Source of the DNA: Bacteroidota bacterium
Lineage (GTDB): Bacteria > Bacteroidota > Bacteroidia > JABEUT01
Direction: 5' to 3'
NCBI GenBank assembly: GCA_013288345.1
Contig: JABDCA010000006.1
Coordinates: 1 to 64,000 of the forward strand
Length of the DNA stretch: 64,000 bases
The translations under genes were made by a program, and so were the position numbers. Below, piece after piece: positions 17,398 through 27,680 of the stretch. How positions within the stretch are numbered: position 1 is the stretch's first letter; every line of letters starts with the position of its first letter. The notes below the pieces were generated by a model. It worked only from the letters and a program-made list of their open reading frames with translations, did no database searches and was not told where the DNA came from.

Positions 17398-19350
17398 ATG
17401 TCAACCGAATCAGGCTTACTGTTACAGAACTATTGTGAAAGCCTAACATCTTATGTCCGCCGTAAAAGCAGCGTTGTAAATATCGGCGATGTACCGATGG
17501 GTGGCGATTATCCTATCCGGGTACAGTCTATGACCACTACCGATACCATGGACACCATTGGGACAGTAGAGCAATCAATTCGAATGATTGATGCCGGTTG
17601 CGAGTATGTGCGCATTACTGCACCCAGTCTTAAAGAAGCAGAGAACCTTCAGAACATAAAGAACGAATTACGAAAGAGAGGATACAAAACTCCATTGGTA
17701 GCTGATATACATTTTACCCCTAATGCAGCCGAAGTAGCTGCACGCATAGTAGAAAAAGTCCGTGTGAATCCTGGTAATTATGCCGACAAGAAAAAGTTCG
17801 AACATATTGAATATACCGATGAGACTTATATAACTGAACTGGAAAGAATACGCCAACGTTTTGTACCACTTATAAAAATTTGTAAAGAACATGGTACTGC
17901 TATGCGTATAGGTGCTAACCATGGTTCGCTAAGCGACCGTATTATGAGCCGCTATGGAGATACTCCACTCGGCATGGTTGAATCGGCTTTAGAATTTTTA
18001 AGAATATGTGAAGAGCACAATTATAAACAGATAGTGCTTTCCATGAAATCGAGCAATCCGTTGGTGATGGTTCAGGCATATCGCCTGCTCATTGAAAAGA
18101 TGAATGCAGAGAATATGAACTATCCGTTGCACTTGGGTGTAACCGAAGCAGGCGAAGGAGAAGATGGCCGTATAAAATCAGCAGCAGGTATTGGTACGTT
18201 ATTGGAAGATGGCATTGGAGATACCGTTCGTGTATCACTTACCGAGGACCCCGAATTTGAAATACCGGTTGCTAAAATGTTAGTGAATAGATATGCTAAT
18301 CGCAGTAAGCACACACCTATCCCAGCTGTTACTGAACTCCCCTATTCGCCAACACAATATACCCGTAGAGAAACAAGAGAGCCCGCTAACATAGGAGGCA
18401 AGAATCATCCGCGTGTTGTTGCAGACCTTAGTGGAAAAGAAACAATAACTCAGGCAATGCTCTTTGGCATTGGGCATTCATACAATGTTACTACCGGAAT
18501 TTGGAAAAGCCTAGATCAGGGTGCAGATTATGTATACACAGGCTCTCAGGTAATTCCATTTAACCTTCCTGAAGGGCTTAAAGCCATTTATGATTCAGCT
18601 AGTTGGAAACAAGCAAAACAAAGTCATTCATTTCCTTTCTTCAAAAGTGCTGAGGAGTACAACTCTTCAATTGAAAGATCAAACGAATTGAATTTTGTAA
18701 GTCTCACAATAAAAGATATTACAGCTGGTTTTTTTGAAAAAGTGAACAAGGATGAGACTTTGGTCTGGATCTTAGAAACAGCAAATCAACATGGAATGGC
18801 AGAAGAAAGAAGAGTATTAATTGAGCTTCTTTCGAAAAAATACGATACACCGGTAATCATAAAGCGTATATACAATACTACAACAGAAGATGAAGTACGA
18901 CTATACTCAGCCACAGATGTAGGTGCTTTACTTATTGATGGAATGGGTGAAGGAATATGGCTAAAGGCGAATGTTCCTGTAAAAAATCTTAACAGCATTG
19001 CATTTGGCATACTACAAGCCACACGTACACGCATATCGAAAACCGAATATATATCATGCCCATCTTGCGGTAGGACATTATTTAACCTGCAACAGGTAAC
19101 AGCGCAAATACATGAACGTACACTACACCTAAAGGGAATCAAAATTGGCATTATGGGCTGTGTAGTAAATGGCCCCGGCGAAATGGCAGATGCTGATTAT
19201 GGCTATGTGGGTACTGGGGTTGGTAAAATAACCCTGTACAAAGGCAAGCAGGTTGTGCAACGTAACATTGCATCAGAACAAGCTGTTGAAGCACTTGTTA
19301 CTCTCATTAAAGATAATGGCGACTGGGTAGAAAAGCCATCAGAAAGCTAA
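17398..19350 (+). CDS. ispG: 4-hydroxy-3-methylbut-2-en-1-yl diphosphate synthase
   Basis: 650 residues, the long three-domain form found in Bacteroidota, Chlamydiae and plants rather than the ~370-residue E. coli form. The TIM barrel opens with VNIGDVPMGGDYPIRVQSMTTTDT; an extra domain of about 270 residues separates it from the reductase-like C-terminal domain, which carries the 4Fe-4S ligands C554 and C557 (CPSCGRTLFNL) and C588 (GCVVNGPGEM). The enzyme makes HMBPP in the non-mevalonate isoprenoid pathway and needs an iron-sulfur cluster of the kind made by the SUF system at 45-52 kb. It begins a run with acyltransferase, pssA and a lipid kinase. Confidence 0.97.
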   Translation: MSTESGLLLQNYCESLTSYVRRKSSVVNIGDVPMGGDYPIRVQSMTTTDTMDTIGTVEQSIRMIDAGCEYVRITAPSLKEAENLQNIKNELRKRGYKTPLVADIHFTPNAAEVAARIVEKVRVNPGNYADKKKFEHIEYTDETYITELERIRQRFVPLIKICKEHGTAMRIGANHGSLSDRIMSRYGDTPLGMVESALEFLRICEEHNYKQIVLSMKSSNPLVMVQAYRLLIEKMNAENMNYPLHLGVTEAGEGEDGRIKSAAGIGTLLEDGIGDTVRVSLTEDPEFEIPVAKMLVNRYANRSKHTPIPAVTELPYSPTQYTRRETREPANIGGKNHPRVVADLSGKETITQAMLFGIGHSYNVTTGIWKSLDQGADYVYTGSQVIPFNLPEGLKAIYDSASWKQAKQSHSFPFFKSAEEYNSSIERSNELNFVSLTIKDITAGFFEKVNKDETLVWILETANQHGMAEERRVLIELLSKKYDTPVIIKRIYNTTTEDEVRLYSATDVGALLIDGMGEGIWLKANVPVKNLNSIAFGILQATRTRISKTEYISCPSCGRTLFNLQQVTAQIHERTLHLKGIKIGIMGCVVNGPGEMADADYGYVGTGVGKITLYKGKQVVQRNIASEQAVEALVTLIKDNGDWVEKPSES

Positions 19351-19359
19351 ATTAACAGA

Positions 19360-20475
19360 GTGAATACCTATACTAAAAAGTATTTCGGAAACCTGGATGC
19401 ATTGCGGTTTCTGGCTTTTATTACTGTATTCCTCGAACACATGATCATCACTAATAATGGAGCCATCAAGGGTTCTTCATTTTATCAATTTTACGATCAG
19501 CACTTTCGCTTAGGAGTTATTGGTTGGGATTTTTACACAGTACTTTCAGGCTTTCTTATAACCTGGATAATTCTGGAAGAATATAAATCTACTTCTAAAT
19601 TTAGTCTGATTTATTTTTGGGTAAAACGTTGTCTGCGTATTTGGCCCCTATATTTCCTCATGATAATAATCGGGTTACTTTTAGTAGCTATGTCGCGTTA
19701 TAGTGGTAATACTGTACACAGCATACCGCCACTAAGTTGGTTACTTACATTCACGCTCAATTTTTATATAGTAAATCATGGCCAGGCATTTTTATTCTTT
19801 CTTGTTTTCTTCTGGAGCATTTCGGTAGAGGAACAACTATATGCATTATGGGGAATAGTATCTAAATGGGCCAAACAGTTATTACCAGCAGTTTGTGTTG
19901 TGTTAATTATTGCTTCATTGGCTTTCAGAATATATGCTTTACATAGCCCCACCAATCTATATTTTAATTCTCTTAGCTGGTGTGGTAATTTTGCCATCGG
20001 TGCTTTGTTAGCCCATTTTTGCATAAAGGGTAGCTCCTCATTCGAAAGATTAAAAAGACTACCGAAATCTGTAATACTTATAATATATATCCTCTTTATT
20101 GTAAATGTGCTATTTTATAAGCAGATCTATGCATCAGATGTAATGACAGTGATAGAGAGGCTTTCAGCCTCATGCTTCTTTTCATTTATAATTTTCGAAC
20201 AGGCATTCTGCGATAACCACTTGTTTACATTGGGCAATCTTACCCGATTAAATTATTTAGGTAAAATATCCTATGGCCTATTCTGCTACCATGGCTTGGT
20301 TATACTGCTGTTTGAACAGTTTCTAATTCACTTTGGTTGGCTAAACAATAGTCTCTCTGTATTTATTATCACTCCTGTCATTACCTTTGCTGTTACAGTA
20401 CTTGTATCTGCAATAAGTTATAACTATTTTGAAAAGCCAATTATGAGGCTGCGTTATAAAATAAAACCTGAATGA
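19360..20475 (+). CDS. Acyltransferase 3 family membrane protein (OafA-like)
   Basis: 371 residues with about ten membrane segments. The opening YFGNLDALRFLAFITVFLEHM has the RALRxxA-type motif and membrane-embedded histidine of acyltransferase-3 proteins, and YTVLSGFLITWIILEE and the WSISVEEQLY motif (about residue 155) are also diagnostic. Such enzymes O-acetylate or acylate sugars of lipopolysaccharide, peptidoglycan or exopolysaccharide. There is no SGNH extension. The start is a GTG at 19360, 9 bp after ispG; the stop overlaps pssA by 4 bp, so cotranscription is likely. Confidence 0.9.
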   Translation: MNTYTKKYFGNLDALRFLAFITVFLEHMIITNNGAIKGSSFYQFYDQHFRLGVIGWDFYTVLSGFLITWIILEEYKSTSKFSLIYFWVKRCLRIWPLYFLMIIIGLLLVAMSRYSGNTVHSIPPLSWLLTFTLNFYIVNHGQAFLFFLVFFWSISVEEQLYALWGIVSKWAKQLLPAVCVVLIIASLAFRIYALHSPTNLYFNSLSWCGNFAIGALLAHFCIKGSSSFERLKRLPKSVILIIYILFIVNVLFYKQIYASDVMTVIERLSASCFFSFIIFEQAFCDNHLFTLGNLTRLNYLGKISYGLFCYHGLVILLFEQFLIHFGWLNNSLSVFIITPVITFAVTVLVSAISYNYFEKPIMRLRYKIKPE

Positions 20476-21200
20476 ACACTATAAAAAAAAATATCCCAAA
20501 CGCCATTACCTCGCTGAATTTACTTTTTGGCTGCATTGCATTGGTACTTATTTTTCACAACAAACTGGTTGATGCTGCATGTATGGTTCTGTTTGCAGGG
20601 ATAGCAGATTTCTTTGACGGCATGGCAGCCCGTTTACTCAAGGTACATTCTGCAATTGGCAAAGAGCTAGACTCGCTTGCTGATGTAGTTTCGTTTGGCG
20701 TAGTACCGGGAATGATGATATTTAAACTGATTGATAATACAGGTAACTTAGTTGATGAAAGTGATATTGTGAGATGGATAGGGTTAAGCATTCCTGTTTT
20801 TGCTGCATTGCGCCTTGCAAAATTTAATATTGATGAACGCCAGGCTACATATTTTATAGGAGTACCGACTCCGGCAGTTGCTTTACTCATTTCTTCATTT
20901 CCGTTAATACTTATCTACAATGCGGCAGATTTCTATGATAGCGCCTCTGGCCATGTTACCCTCCGCTGGATTTTTGTTGCTGTTTCAATAATCTGTTCTG
21001 CATTGATGGTATTACCAATCCCGCTTATATCAATGAAATTTAAGAACATGTCCTGGACCGGTAATAAGTCAAGATTTCTACTGCTAATTCTTTCTCTTAT
21101 AAGTATTATAGTATTTCGATTTGCTTCAGTTCCAATTATAATGATGCTTTATATAGTGCTTTCATTATTTGCAAATCCTGCAAAAGAAACGCATGAATAG
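20472..21200 (+). CDS. pssA: CDP-diacylglycerol-serine O-phosphatidyltransferase
   Basis: 242 residues, an integral membrane CDP-alcohol phosphatidyltransferase. The catalytic motif D-G-x2-A-R-x8-G-x3-D-x3-D is seen as DGMAARLLKVHSAIGKELDSLADVVSFG (about residues 54-80). The FGVVPG and long hydrophobic tail match the type II PssA branch used by Bacteroidota and Gram-positives, which makes phosphatidylserine en route to phosphatidylethanolamine. No phosphatidylserine decarboxylase gene is in the window. It overlaps the acyltransferase gene by 4 bp and the kinase gene by 8 bp. Confidence 0.93.
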   Translation: MNTIKKNIPNAITSLNLLFGCIALVLIFHNKLVDAACMVLFAGIADFFDGMAARLLKVHSAIGKELDSLADVVSFGVVPGMMIFKLIDNTGNLVDESDIVRWIGLSIPVFAALRLAKFNIDERQATYFIGVPTPAVALLISSFPLILIYNAADFYDSASGHVTLRWIFVAVSIICSALMVLPIPLISMKFKNMSWTGNKSRFLLLILSLISIIVFRFASVPIIMMLYIVLSLFANPAKETHE

Positions 21201-22080
21201 GAAAATATGTTTCATAATTAATCCTATTTCCGGCACAGGTAGCTGGAAGGGAATAGAAGAGAGTATCACCAGATATTTAGACCCTTCGTTTCACACTGTT
21301 CTTTACTATACTGAATATGCAGGCCATGCAATTGAGCTTGCAAACGATGCTGCCGCAACATGCGATATAGTAGTTGCAGTTGGTGGCGATGGCATGATGA
21401 ATGAAGTGGCACGCGGAATAATAGGTACTAAAGCGGCTCTGGCAATTATACCTACCGGTTCGGGTAATGCTTTAGCGCGGCACTTATTAATACCTATTAA
21501 TCATAAAGGCGCTATTGAATGTATTAACAAAATGAATACTCGTGTTATAGATAGCGCTACAATGAACGATGAAGATTTCTTTGCTGTCTGTGGTACGGGT
21601 TTTGACGCTGAGGTAGCCAATAAATTTGCTAATAGCTCTAAGCGTGGCTTCTTTACATATCTTTCAATAGCTGCTTCAAGTTATTTTAAATACAAGCCCG
21701 TTGAATATGATATTATGATAGATGGGAACAGTTCCACCGAAAAAGCGTTCCTTATAAGCATTGCTAACAGCAGCCAATATGGCAACAACGCCCATATAGC
21801 ACCAAATGCCTCAACAAGAGATGGGGTATTGGATGTTTGTATAATAAAGCCCTTCTCCCTCATTGTATCACCCATATTAGCTTATAGGCTATTCAGGTGG
21901 TCACTCGACCGTTCTCCTTATATGAAAACAATTCAAGGCAAGAGCATTACTATTCGTAATGCCGATAAGCAGACTCCTTTATGTATTCATTATGATGGTG
22001 AAGCTGCCGGAACAACACATGAGATTAAGGTAGAGATTGCGCCGAGGACATTAAAAGTAGTAGTTCCTAAGGCCAGCTAA
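21193..22080 (+). CDS. Diacylglycerol/lipid kinase (YegS/DagK family)
   Basis: 295 residues from the ATG at 21193, which overlaps the pssA stop by 8 bp; an earlier in-frame TTG at 21169 would add only MQILQKKR. The nucleotide site motif VAVGGDGMMNEVARGI (near residue 60) and PTGSGNALARHL are diagnostic for the DAGK catalytic domain, and GTGFDAEVA and DGVLDVCIIKPF belong to the C-terminal beta domain. It phosphorylates diacylglycerol or a related lipid, returning it to phosphatidic acid, the precursor for the CDP-DAG used by PssA next door. The gene converges on metH with 3 bp between stops. Confidence 0.92.
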   Translation: MNRKICFIINPISGTGSWKGIEESITRYLDPSFHTVLYYTEYAGHAIELANDAAATCDIVVAVGGDGMMNEVARGIIGTKAALAIIPTGSGNALARHLLIPINHKGAIECINKMNTRVIDSATMNDEDFFAVCGTGFDAEVANKFANSSKRGFFTYLSIAASSYFKYKPVEYDIMIDGNSSTEKAFLISIANSSQYGNNAHIAPNASTRDGVLDVCIIKPFSLIVSPILAYRLFRWSLDRSPYMKTIQGKSITIRNADKQTPLCIHYDGEAAGTTHEIKVEIAPRTLKVVVPKAS

Positions 22081-22083
22081 TTT

Positions 22084-25000
22084 CTAGTAACTCAAATTAG
22101 GCCTCATCCACTTTTCAGCATCTTCAAGGCTCATGCCTTTACGTTTGGCATACTCTGTAATTTGTTCCTTATTTATTTTACCTAAGGCAAAGTAATGCGA
22201 ACCAGGATGAGCGAAGTACAAACCACTAACTGCAGCGGTTGGGTACATGGCCATGCTCTCGGTAAGTTCAATACCTGTATTCTTGCTTACTTCAAATAAA
22301 TTAAAGTGCAAAATCTTTTCTGTATGATCCGGGCTTGCAGGATATCCCGGTGCAGGGCGTATTCCACGGTATTCTTCTTTGATCAACTCCTCTCCGCTAA
22401 GCTTTTCATCAGGAACGTATGCCCATATTTCCTTACGCACTTTTTCGTGCATTAATTCAGCAAATGCTTCTGCAAGCCTGTCGGCTAAAGCTTTAATCAT
22501 TATGCTATTATAATCATCGTGGTCTTTTTCAAACTTCTCGATCCATTTTTCAATACCAATGCCGGCAGTAACTGCAAAGCCACCCACATAATCTTTTCTA
22601 CCTGATTCTTTAGGGGCTATAAAATCTGCAAGGGCAACATTGTTTTGTCCTTCCGCTTTTTTTGTTTGCTGGCGTAGTGTATGCAATACTGTTTTTACAT
22701 TCTTACGCGTATCATCTGTATAAATTTCAATATCATCATCGTTTATCGTATTGGCAGGATAAAAACCGATCACTGCATTTGCAGTTAGCCATTTTCCTGC
22801 AATAATTTTCTTAAGCAACTCTTGCCCATCGTCAAATAGCTTCTTCGCTTCTTGTCCACGTTCAGGATCACTGAATATTTTAGGATAACTGCCTTTCATC
22901 TCCCAAGCATGGAAGAAAGGAGTCCAGTCGATGTACCTTGCAATTTCAGCTAATGGGTAATTTGCAAATACTTTATTTCCTAAACCAGTCGGCCTTACGA
23001 TTTCTGTTGTGTTCCAATCGGTTTTAAATTTATTAGCTCGGGCTTCAGCCATGCTAATATATTTATCCTGTGCTTGTTTGTTTAAATGTTGCTTGCGCAA
23101 GCTTTCATATTCCTCACTTACTTTTTCAACATATTGTGGTTTGCTTTCAGACAACAAACTACTTGCTACATTAACACAGCGCGATGCATCGTTTACATAT
23201 ATTACAGGGAAATCATATTCAGGTGCTATGCGCACAGCAGTATGTATTTTAGATGTAGTTGCACCACCAATAAGCAAAGGAATATTCATGTTCAATCGCT
23301 TCATTTCTTTGGCTATATGTACCATCTCATCTAACGAAGGAGTAATGAGGCCGCTCACACCAATTATATCTACTTTCTCAGCTATAGCAGCTTCCAATAT
23401 CTTCTCACATGGGACCATTACACCCATGTCAATCACTTTATAATTGTTACATCCAAGCACAACGCCTACAATATTTTTACCAATATCGTGTACATCGCCT
23501 TTTACCGTAGCCATTAATATTTTACCAACAGCAGCAGCGCCTTCCGATTTTTCTGCTTCCATAAATGGAGTGAGGTAGGCAACGGATTTCTTCATTACAC
23601 GAGCACTCTTAACTACTTGTGGTAAAAACATTTTACCGGAACCGAACAGGTCGCCTACTATGCTCATGCCATCCATCAGGGGGCCTTCAATCACTTCAAG
23701 TGATCGAGGGAAAAGCTTGCGGGCTTCTTCAGTATCTTCATCTATATAATCTGTAATACCTTTTACCAATGCATGTGCAAGGCGTTCTTTTACAGGCAGC
23801 TTCCTCCACTCTTCATCTTTCTCAACTTTCTTTCCTGCAGATTTTACAGTTTCAGCATAATTTAAAAGCTTTTCCGTCGCATCTTCCTTGCGGTTGAGCA
23901 ATACATCTTCTACTAATATTAAAAGATCTTTAGGTATCTCATCATATATCTGCAACATGCCAGGGTTAACAATACCCATATCCATACCGGCTTTTATTGC
24001 ATGGTAAAGAAACGCAGAATGTATTGCTTCGCGAACAGTATCATTGCCACGGAAAGAAAAAGACACATTACTAACACCACCGCTTACTTTAGCATGAGGC
24101 AGGTTTTCTTTTATCCATTTTGTGGCTCCAAAGAAGTCAAGGGCATTTAGTTTATGCTCTTCCATACCTGTCGCCACAGGAAAAATATTCGGATCGAAAA
24201 TAATGTCCTGTGCCGGGAAGCCAACTTCTTTCGTCAGAATATTATATGCTCTTTGGCATATTTCTTTTCTGCGGTCTAATGTATCTGCTTGTCCCTTTTC
24301 ATCAAAGGCCATTACAACTGTAGCCGCACCATACTTCTTTATTTTGCGTGCCTGTTCTTTAAATTTTTCTTCGCCTTCTTTTAAGCTTATTGAGTTTACA
24401 ATTCCTTTCCCCTGCAAACATTTAAGTCCTGCTTCTATTACTTCCCATTTACTGGAATCGACCATTATAGGCAAGCGTGCAATATCTGGCTCGGCAGCTA
24501 CAAGGTTTAAATATTTTACCATGACAGCTTTTGAATCTATCATGGCCTCATCCATATTTATATCAATAACCTGTGCACCACCATCTACCTGGTCGCGGGC
24601 AATAGCAAGTGCACCTTCATAATCGCCTGATGTAATAAAACGAGAGAATTTTTTTGAACCTGTAATATTAGTGCGCTCACCAATATTCATAAAGTTACTA
24701 CCCGGAAAGAGAGTTACATCTTCTAGTCCACTCAAATGAAACAAAGTATCTGCAACCGGTTTTTTGCGAGGTGTAGCAAGTGATGCAGCATGTGCTATAG
24801 CCTTAATATGTTCAGGTGTAGTACCGCAACAACCGCCGACAATATTTATAAAACCACTTTTAAGAAAATCAGAAACAAGAGAACACATAGTTTCCGGAGT
24901 CTCATCATATTCGCCAAACTGGTTAGGTAAGCCTGCATTAGGATATGCACTAACATAGTATGGAGCTTTTTGAGCCATTTCTTCAAGATACGGCCTCATT

Positions 25001-25743
25001 TCTTTGGCACCCAAGGCGCAATTCAAGCCAATGCTCAATAAATTTTCGTGGCTCACTGAATCTAAAAATGCACCAACCGTTTGACCGGATAATGTTCTTC
25101 CACTGGCATCGGTAATAGTAACTGAAACCATTATAGGCAACCGCTTGCCAACACTCTCAAAATAGGTTTCAATAGCAAATAACGCGGCCTTCGCATTCAA
25201 GCTATCGAATATAGTTTCCACCAACAATACATCTACTCCACCATCAACTAACCCTTTTATCTGTTCGGTGTAAGCAGCAACCACATCATCAAAATACACT
25301 GCCCTAAAGCCCGGATCGTTTACATCGGGAGATAACGAAGTGGTACGGTTTGTCGGACCGATAGCCCCTGCAACAAATTTTGCTTTACCAGGATGTTTCT
25401 TTACATATTCATCGACTGCCTTTCGTGCAATTTTTGCCGATTCAAGGTTCAATTCGTATGTAAGTTCACTCATATGATAATCGGCCAGCGAAAGCGGATT
25501 AGCATTGAATGTATTTGTTTCGATAATATCGGCACCTGCTTCTAAATAAGCAGTATGAATTTCTTCTATCATCGATGGTTTTGTGATAGAGAATAGGTCG
25601 TTATTGCCTTTTACCGAATATTTATAATCCTTAAAACGCTCCCCACGATAGTCTTCTTCAGTCGGCTTATACCGCTGAATCATGGTGCCCATCGCACCAT
25701 CTATAACAAGTATTCGTTTTTCTAATTCTTTTTCGATTGACAT
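22084..25743 (-). CDS. metH: Cobalamin-dependent methionine synthase
   Basis: 1219 residues, the full modular enzyme. The homocysteine domain has zinc ligands C241 (GLNCALG) and C305/C306 ([10 protein letters not shown]); then come the methyltetrahydrofolate domain ([16 protein letters not shown]), the cap, the B12 Rossmann domain with the cobalt-ligand histidine H752 (GDVHDIGKN), and the SAM-binding activation domain ([16 protein letters not shown]). It transfers methyl from methyl-THF to homocysteine. I use the ATG at 25743 rather than a TTG at 25752. It follows trpS by 9 bp and is probably cotranscribed. No cobalamin riboswitch is visible upstream. Confidence 0.98.
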   Translation of the reverse strand: MSIEKELEKRILVIDGAMGTMIQRYKPTEEDYRGERFKDYKYSVKGNNDLFSITKPSMIEEIHTAYLEAGADIIETNTFNANPLSLADYHMSELTYELNLESAKIARKAVDEYVKKHPGKAKFVAGAIGPTNRTTSLSPDVNDPGFRAVYFDDVVAAYTEQIKGLVDGGVDVLLVETIFDSLNAKAALFAIETYFESVGKRLPIMVSVTITDASGRTLSGQTVGAFLDSVSHENLLSIGLNCALGAKEMRPYLEEMAQKAPYYVSAYPNAGLPNQFGEYDETPETMCSLVSDFLKSGFINIVGGCCGTTPEHIKAIAHAASLATPRKKPVADTLFHLSGLEDVTLFPGSNFMNIGERTNITGSKKFSRFITSGDYEGALAIARDQVDGGAQVIDINMDEAMIDSKAVMVKYLNLVAAEPDIARLPIMVDSSKWEVIEAGLKCLQGKGIVNSISLKEGEEKFKEQARKIKKYGAATVVMAFDEKGQADTLDRRKEICQRAYNILTKEVGFPAQDIIFDPNIFPVATGMEEHKLNALDFFGATKWIKENLPHAKVSGGVSNVSFSFRGNDTVREAIHSAFLYHAIKAGMDMGIVNPGMLQIYDEIPKDLLILVEDVLLNRKEDATEKLLNYAETVKSAGKKVEKDEEWRKLPVKERLAHALVKGITDYIDEDTEEARKLFPRSLEVIEGPLMDGMSIVGDLFGSGKMFLPQVVKSARVMKKSVAYLTPFMEAEKSEGAAAVGKILMATVKGDVHDIGKNIVGVVLGCNNYKVIDMGVMVPCEKILEAAIAEKVDIIGVSGLITPSLDEMVHIAKEMKRLNMNIPLLIGGATTSKIHTAVRIAPEYDFPVIYVNDASRCVNVASSLLSESKPQYVEKVSEEYESLRKQHLNKQAQDKYISMAEARANKFKTDWNTTEIVRPTGLGNKVFANYPLAEIARYIDWTPFFHAWEMKGSYPKIFSDPERGQEAKKLFDDGQELLKKIIAGKWLTANAVIGFYPANTINDDDIEIYTDDTRKNVKTVLHTLRQQTKKAEGQNNVALADFIAPKESGRKDYVGGFAVTAGIGIEKWIEKFEKDHDDYNSIMIKALADRLAEAFAELMHEKVRKEIWAYVPDEKLSGEELIKEEYRGIRPAPGYPASPDHTEKILHFNLFEVSKNTGIELTESMAMYPTAAVSGLYFAHPGSHYFALGKINKEQITEYAKRKGMSLEDAEKWMRPNLSY

Positions 25744-25752
25744 AGTAATCAA

Positions 25753-26724
25753 TTATGAATATCCTAATGCTTTCCTAACTCTCTTTAACGTAGTATGTGC
25801 CACTATTCTTGCTTTATCCGCACCTATTTTAAGTTGCTTATCCAGTTCGCTTCTATTGGTCATATAGTCGTTATACAACTCTCTTTCCTTACCGAATTTT
25901 TCCATTATGGTAACAAACAAAGCTTCTTTTGCTTGTCCATAACCCATACCACCTCGCAGATAATTACCACGCATTTCTTCAATTTTCTCCTTTGTGGCTA
26001 ACAGGCTATATATTTTAAAAACATTGCAGGTGTCAGGGTTCTTAGGCTCTTCAACTGTTTTGGCATCGGTAACAATCTTCATTACATTTTTTCTCAAATC
26101 TTTTTCAGGCAGAAAAATGTTAATGGTATTGTTGTATGATTTACTCATCTTTTGCCCGTCAATACCCGGTATTATCATTACCTGTTCATTTATCATAGCT
26201 TCAGGTAGTACAAATACATCTCCACAACGACGGTTAACTGCCGAAGCAATATCGCGTGCAATTTCTAAATGCTGTTGCTGGTCTTTACCTACAGGTACAA
26301 AGTTGGCATCGTATAAAATAATATCAGCTGTCATTAATACAGGATAGATAAACACACCTGCATTAACCTCTGAAAGCCTATCTAATTTATCCTTGAACGA
26401 AGTTGCATTAGCCAACATAGGGTATGGTGCAAAGCAATTCAGGTACCAGGTAAGTTCAGCTACTTCAGGCACATCTGACTGGCGATAGAAAACTGTTTTA
26501 TCAGTATTCAAGCCACAAGCAAGCCAAGCCGCCGCAACCGAATAGGTGTTCTCTCTTAGCACATCAGCATCAGTTATAGTAGTAAGCGAATGCATATCGG
26601 CTATAAACAGGAATGAATCATTTTTGCTATCATTCGACATATCTATAGCTGGCTTAATTGCCCCTAAAATATTACCCAAATGAGGAATACCTGTGCTTTG
26701 TATGCCTGTAAGTATTCTGGCCAT
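25753..26724 (-). CDS. trpS: Tryptophanyl-tRNA synthetase
   Basis: 323 residues, a normal short bacterial TrpRS. The class I HIGH-type motif appears as TGIPHLGNILGAI near residue 15 and the KMSKS loop as GQKMSKSYNN near residue 195. It charges tRNA-Trp in the cytoplasm. A -7 element (TATTTTTG) lies 29 nt upstream, so it starts its own unit, separated from the cytochrome oxidase genes, and metH follows after 9 bp. Confidence 0.97.
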   Translation of the reverse strand: MARILTGIQSTGIPHLGNILGAIKPAIDMSNDSKNDSFLFIADMHSLTTITDADVLRENTYSVAAAWLACGLNTDKTVFYRQSDVPEVAELTWYLNCFAPYPMLANATSFKDKLDRLSEVNAGVFIYPVLMTADIILYDANFVPVGKDQQQHLEIARDIASAVNRRCGDVFVLPEAMINEQVMIIPGIDGQKMSKSYNNTINIFLPEKDLRKNVMKIVTDAKTVEEPKNPDTCNVFKIYSLLATKEKIEEMRGNYLRGGMGYGQAKEALFVTIMEKFGKERELYNDYMTNRSELDKQLKIGADKARIVAHTTLKRVRKALGYS

Positions 26725-26753
26725 AATTGGTATTGCTTTTGATTTATCGGGTA

Positions 26754-26761
26754 CAAAAATA
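26754..26761 (-). promoter_or_regulatory. -7 promoter element TATTTTTG for trpS-metH
   Basis: An exact TAnnTTTG match on the minus strand, 29 nt before the trpS ATG. Confidence 0.6.
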
Positions 26762-26851
26762 GTTAATTATCATGGGTTTTAGCCCATTGGTGCTTATCTG
26801 GTCTTCTATTATTGGTAAGAAGTAATTGTGGCTCCTCCCTGTGTAAGCAGT

Positions 26852-27124
26852 TTAGCGAGAAGCTAAGAGCATTCGCATACGCTGCATAGCAATCTTGCTA
26901 TAGTACTTTATATGCTCACGGAAAAAATAAATTGCTGCTACTACAAATACTAAATAGGTAATTGTAAGCAGGTACACTATGCCCGAATTGATAGTTTTAG
27001 CTATGCCTCCGCTTGAATTGGCATTAGATTGTACACCCGCAGTACAAACGGAACATTGTGCTACCGACCACAAAGGAAGTAGGAGAATTACAAAAGAGAA
27101 AAATATTCTTTTGATGTTTTTCAT
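26852..27124 (-). CDS. Small secreted/membrane protein with CSVC motif
   Basis: 90 residues. A signal peptide (MKNIKRIFFSFVILLLPLWSVAQ) leads to a mature N-terminus beginning CSVCTAGVQSN, then a single membrane segment (about 50-70) and a basic cytoplasmic tail. Small Bacteroidota proteins of this type (QCxxC near the cleavage site, then INxGIxYLL) occur beside cytochrome oxidase genes, from memory, but I know no assigned function. The CxxC at the periplasmic face could bind copper or heme, or be redox active. It is the last gene of the oxidase run, 22 bp after DUF420. Confidence 0.75.
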   Translation of the reverse strand: MKNIKRIFFSFVILLLPLWSVAQCSVCTAGVQSNANSSGGIAKTINSGIVYLLTITYLVFVVAAIYFFREHIKYYSKIAMQRMRMLLASR

Positions 27125-27146
27125 GATGCGAATTTACAAAAAAAAC

Positions 27147-27671
27147 CTAGAACGGGTAATAGGGCGATATCATAAGGTATACCACTACCCCGGTAGTAGT
27201 TACATATAGCCATATTGGCATAGCCCAACGGGCAATTTTACGATGCTTTACAATATCATTGCTCAAGCCACGGTAAAAAGTAAGTAATACTAAAGGCAAT
27301 ACCAAAGCAGCCAGTATTATATGCGATATGAGTATCGTCAGGTAAACAGGCCTCATGGGATTATCTTTAGGGAATAGCGTTTCCTTACCAAAAGCATGGT
27401 ACGCTACATAGCTAAGTAAAAATATTGCCGAAAGGGTAAATGCAGTAATGTTAAGGGTGCGGTGCAACTTTATTTTTTTATTGCGGATTGCGAAATAAGA
27501 TGAGACAAGTAAAACTGTACAGGTACCATTCAGCATTGCATTCAGCATTGGGCAATGCTTCAATATATCGGGCATTACATCTGGCTTTGGCATAAGGTTA
27601 AGTATTATAACTAAACCAACAACTGCAATGGTTACGCCAAAAATTATACGGAATACTAGTTTATCTGTCAT
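27147..27671 (-). CDS. DUF420 membrane protein
   Basis: 174 residues with about five membrane segments. DUF420 (YozB-like) proteins sit in cytochrome c oxidase gene clusters of Bacteroidota and Bacilli; the conserved histidines are seen in KHCPMLNAMLNG, KIKLHRTLN, YVAYHAFG and ILISHIILA, and could bind heme or copper. The function is not established; a part in oxidase assembly is inferred from context. It begins 9 bp after the SCO1-like gene and precedes the small CSVC protein. Confidence 0.88.
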   Translation of the reverse strand: MTDKLVFRIIFGVTIAVVGLVIILNLMPKPDVMPDILKHCPMLNAMLNGTCTVLLVSSYFAIRNKKIKLHRTLNITAFTLSAIFLLSYVAYHAFGKETLFPKDNPMRPVYLTILISHIILAALVLPLVLLTFYRGLSNDIVKHRKIARWAMPIWLYVTTTGVVVYLMISPYYPF

Positions 27672-27680
27672 GTTGTAATT

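Noticed and set aside
22084-26762. Cobalamin or SAM riboswitch for metH
   Set aside because: Only 9 bp separate metH from trpS, and the trpS leader is about 30 nt, too short for either switch.
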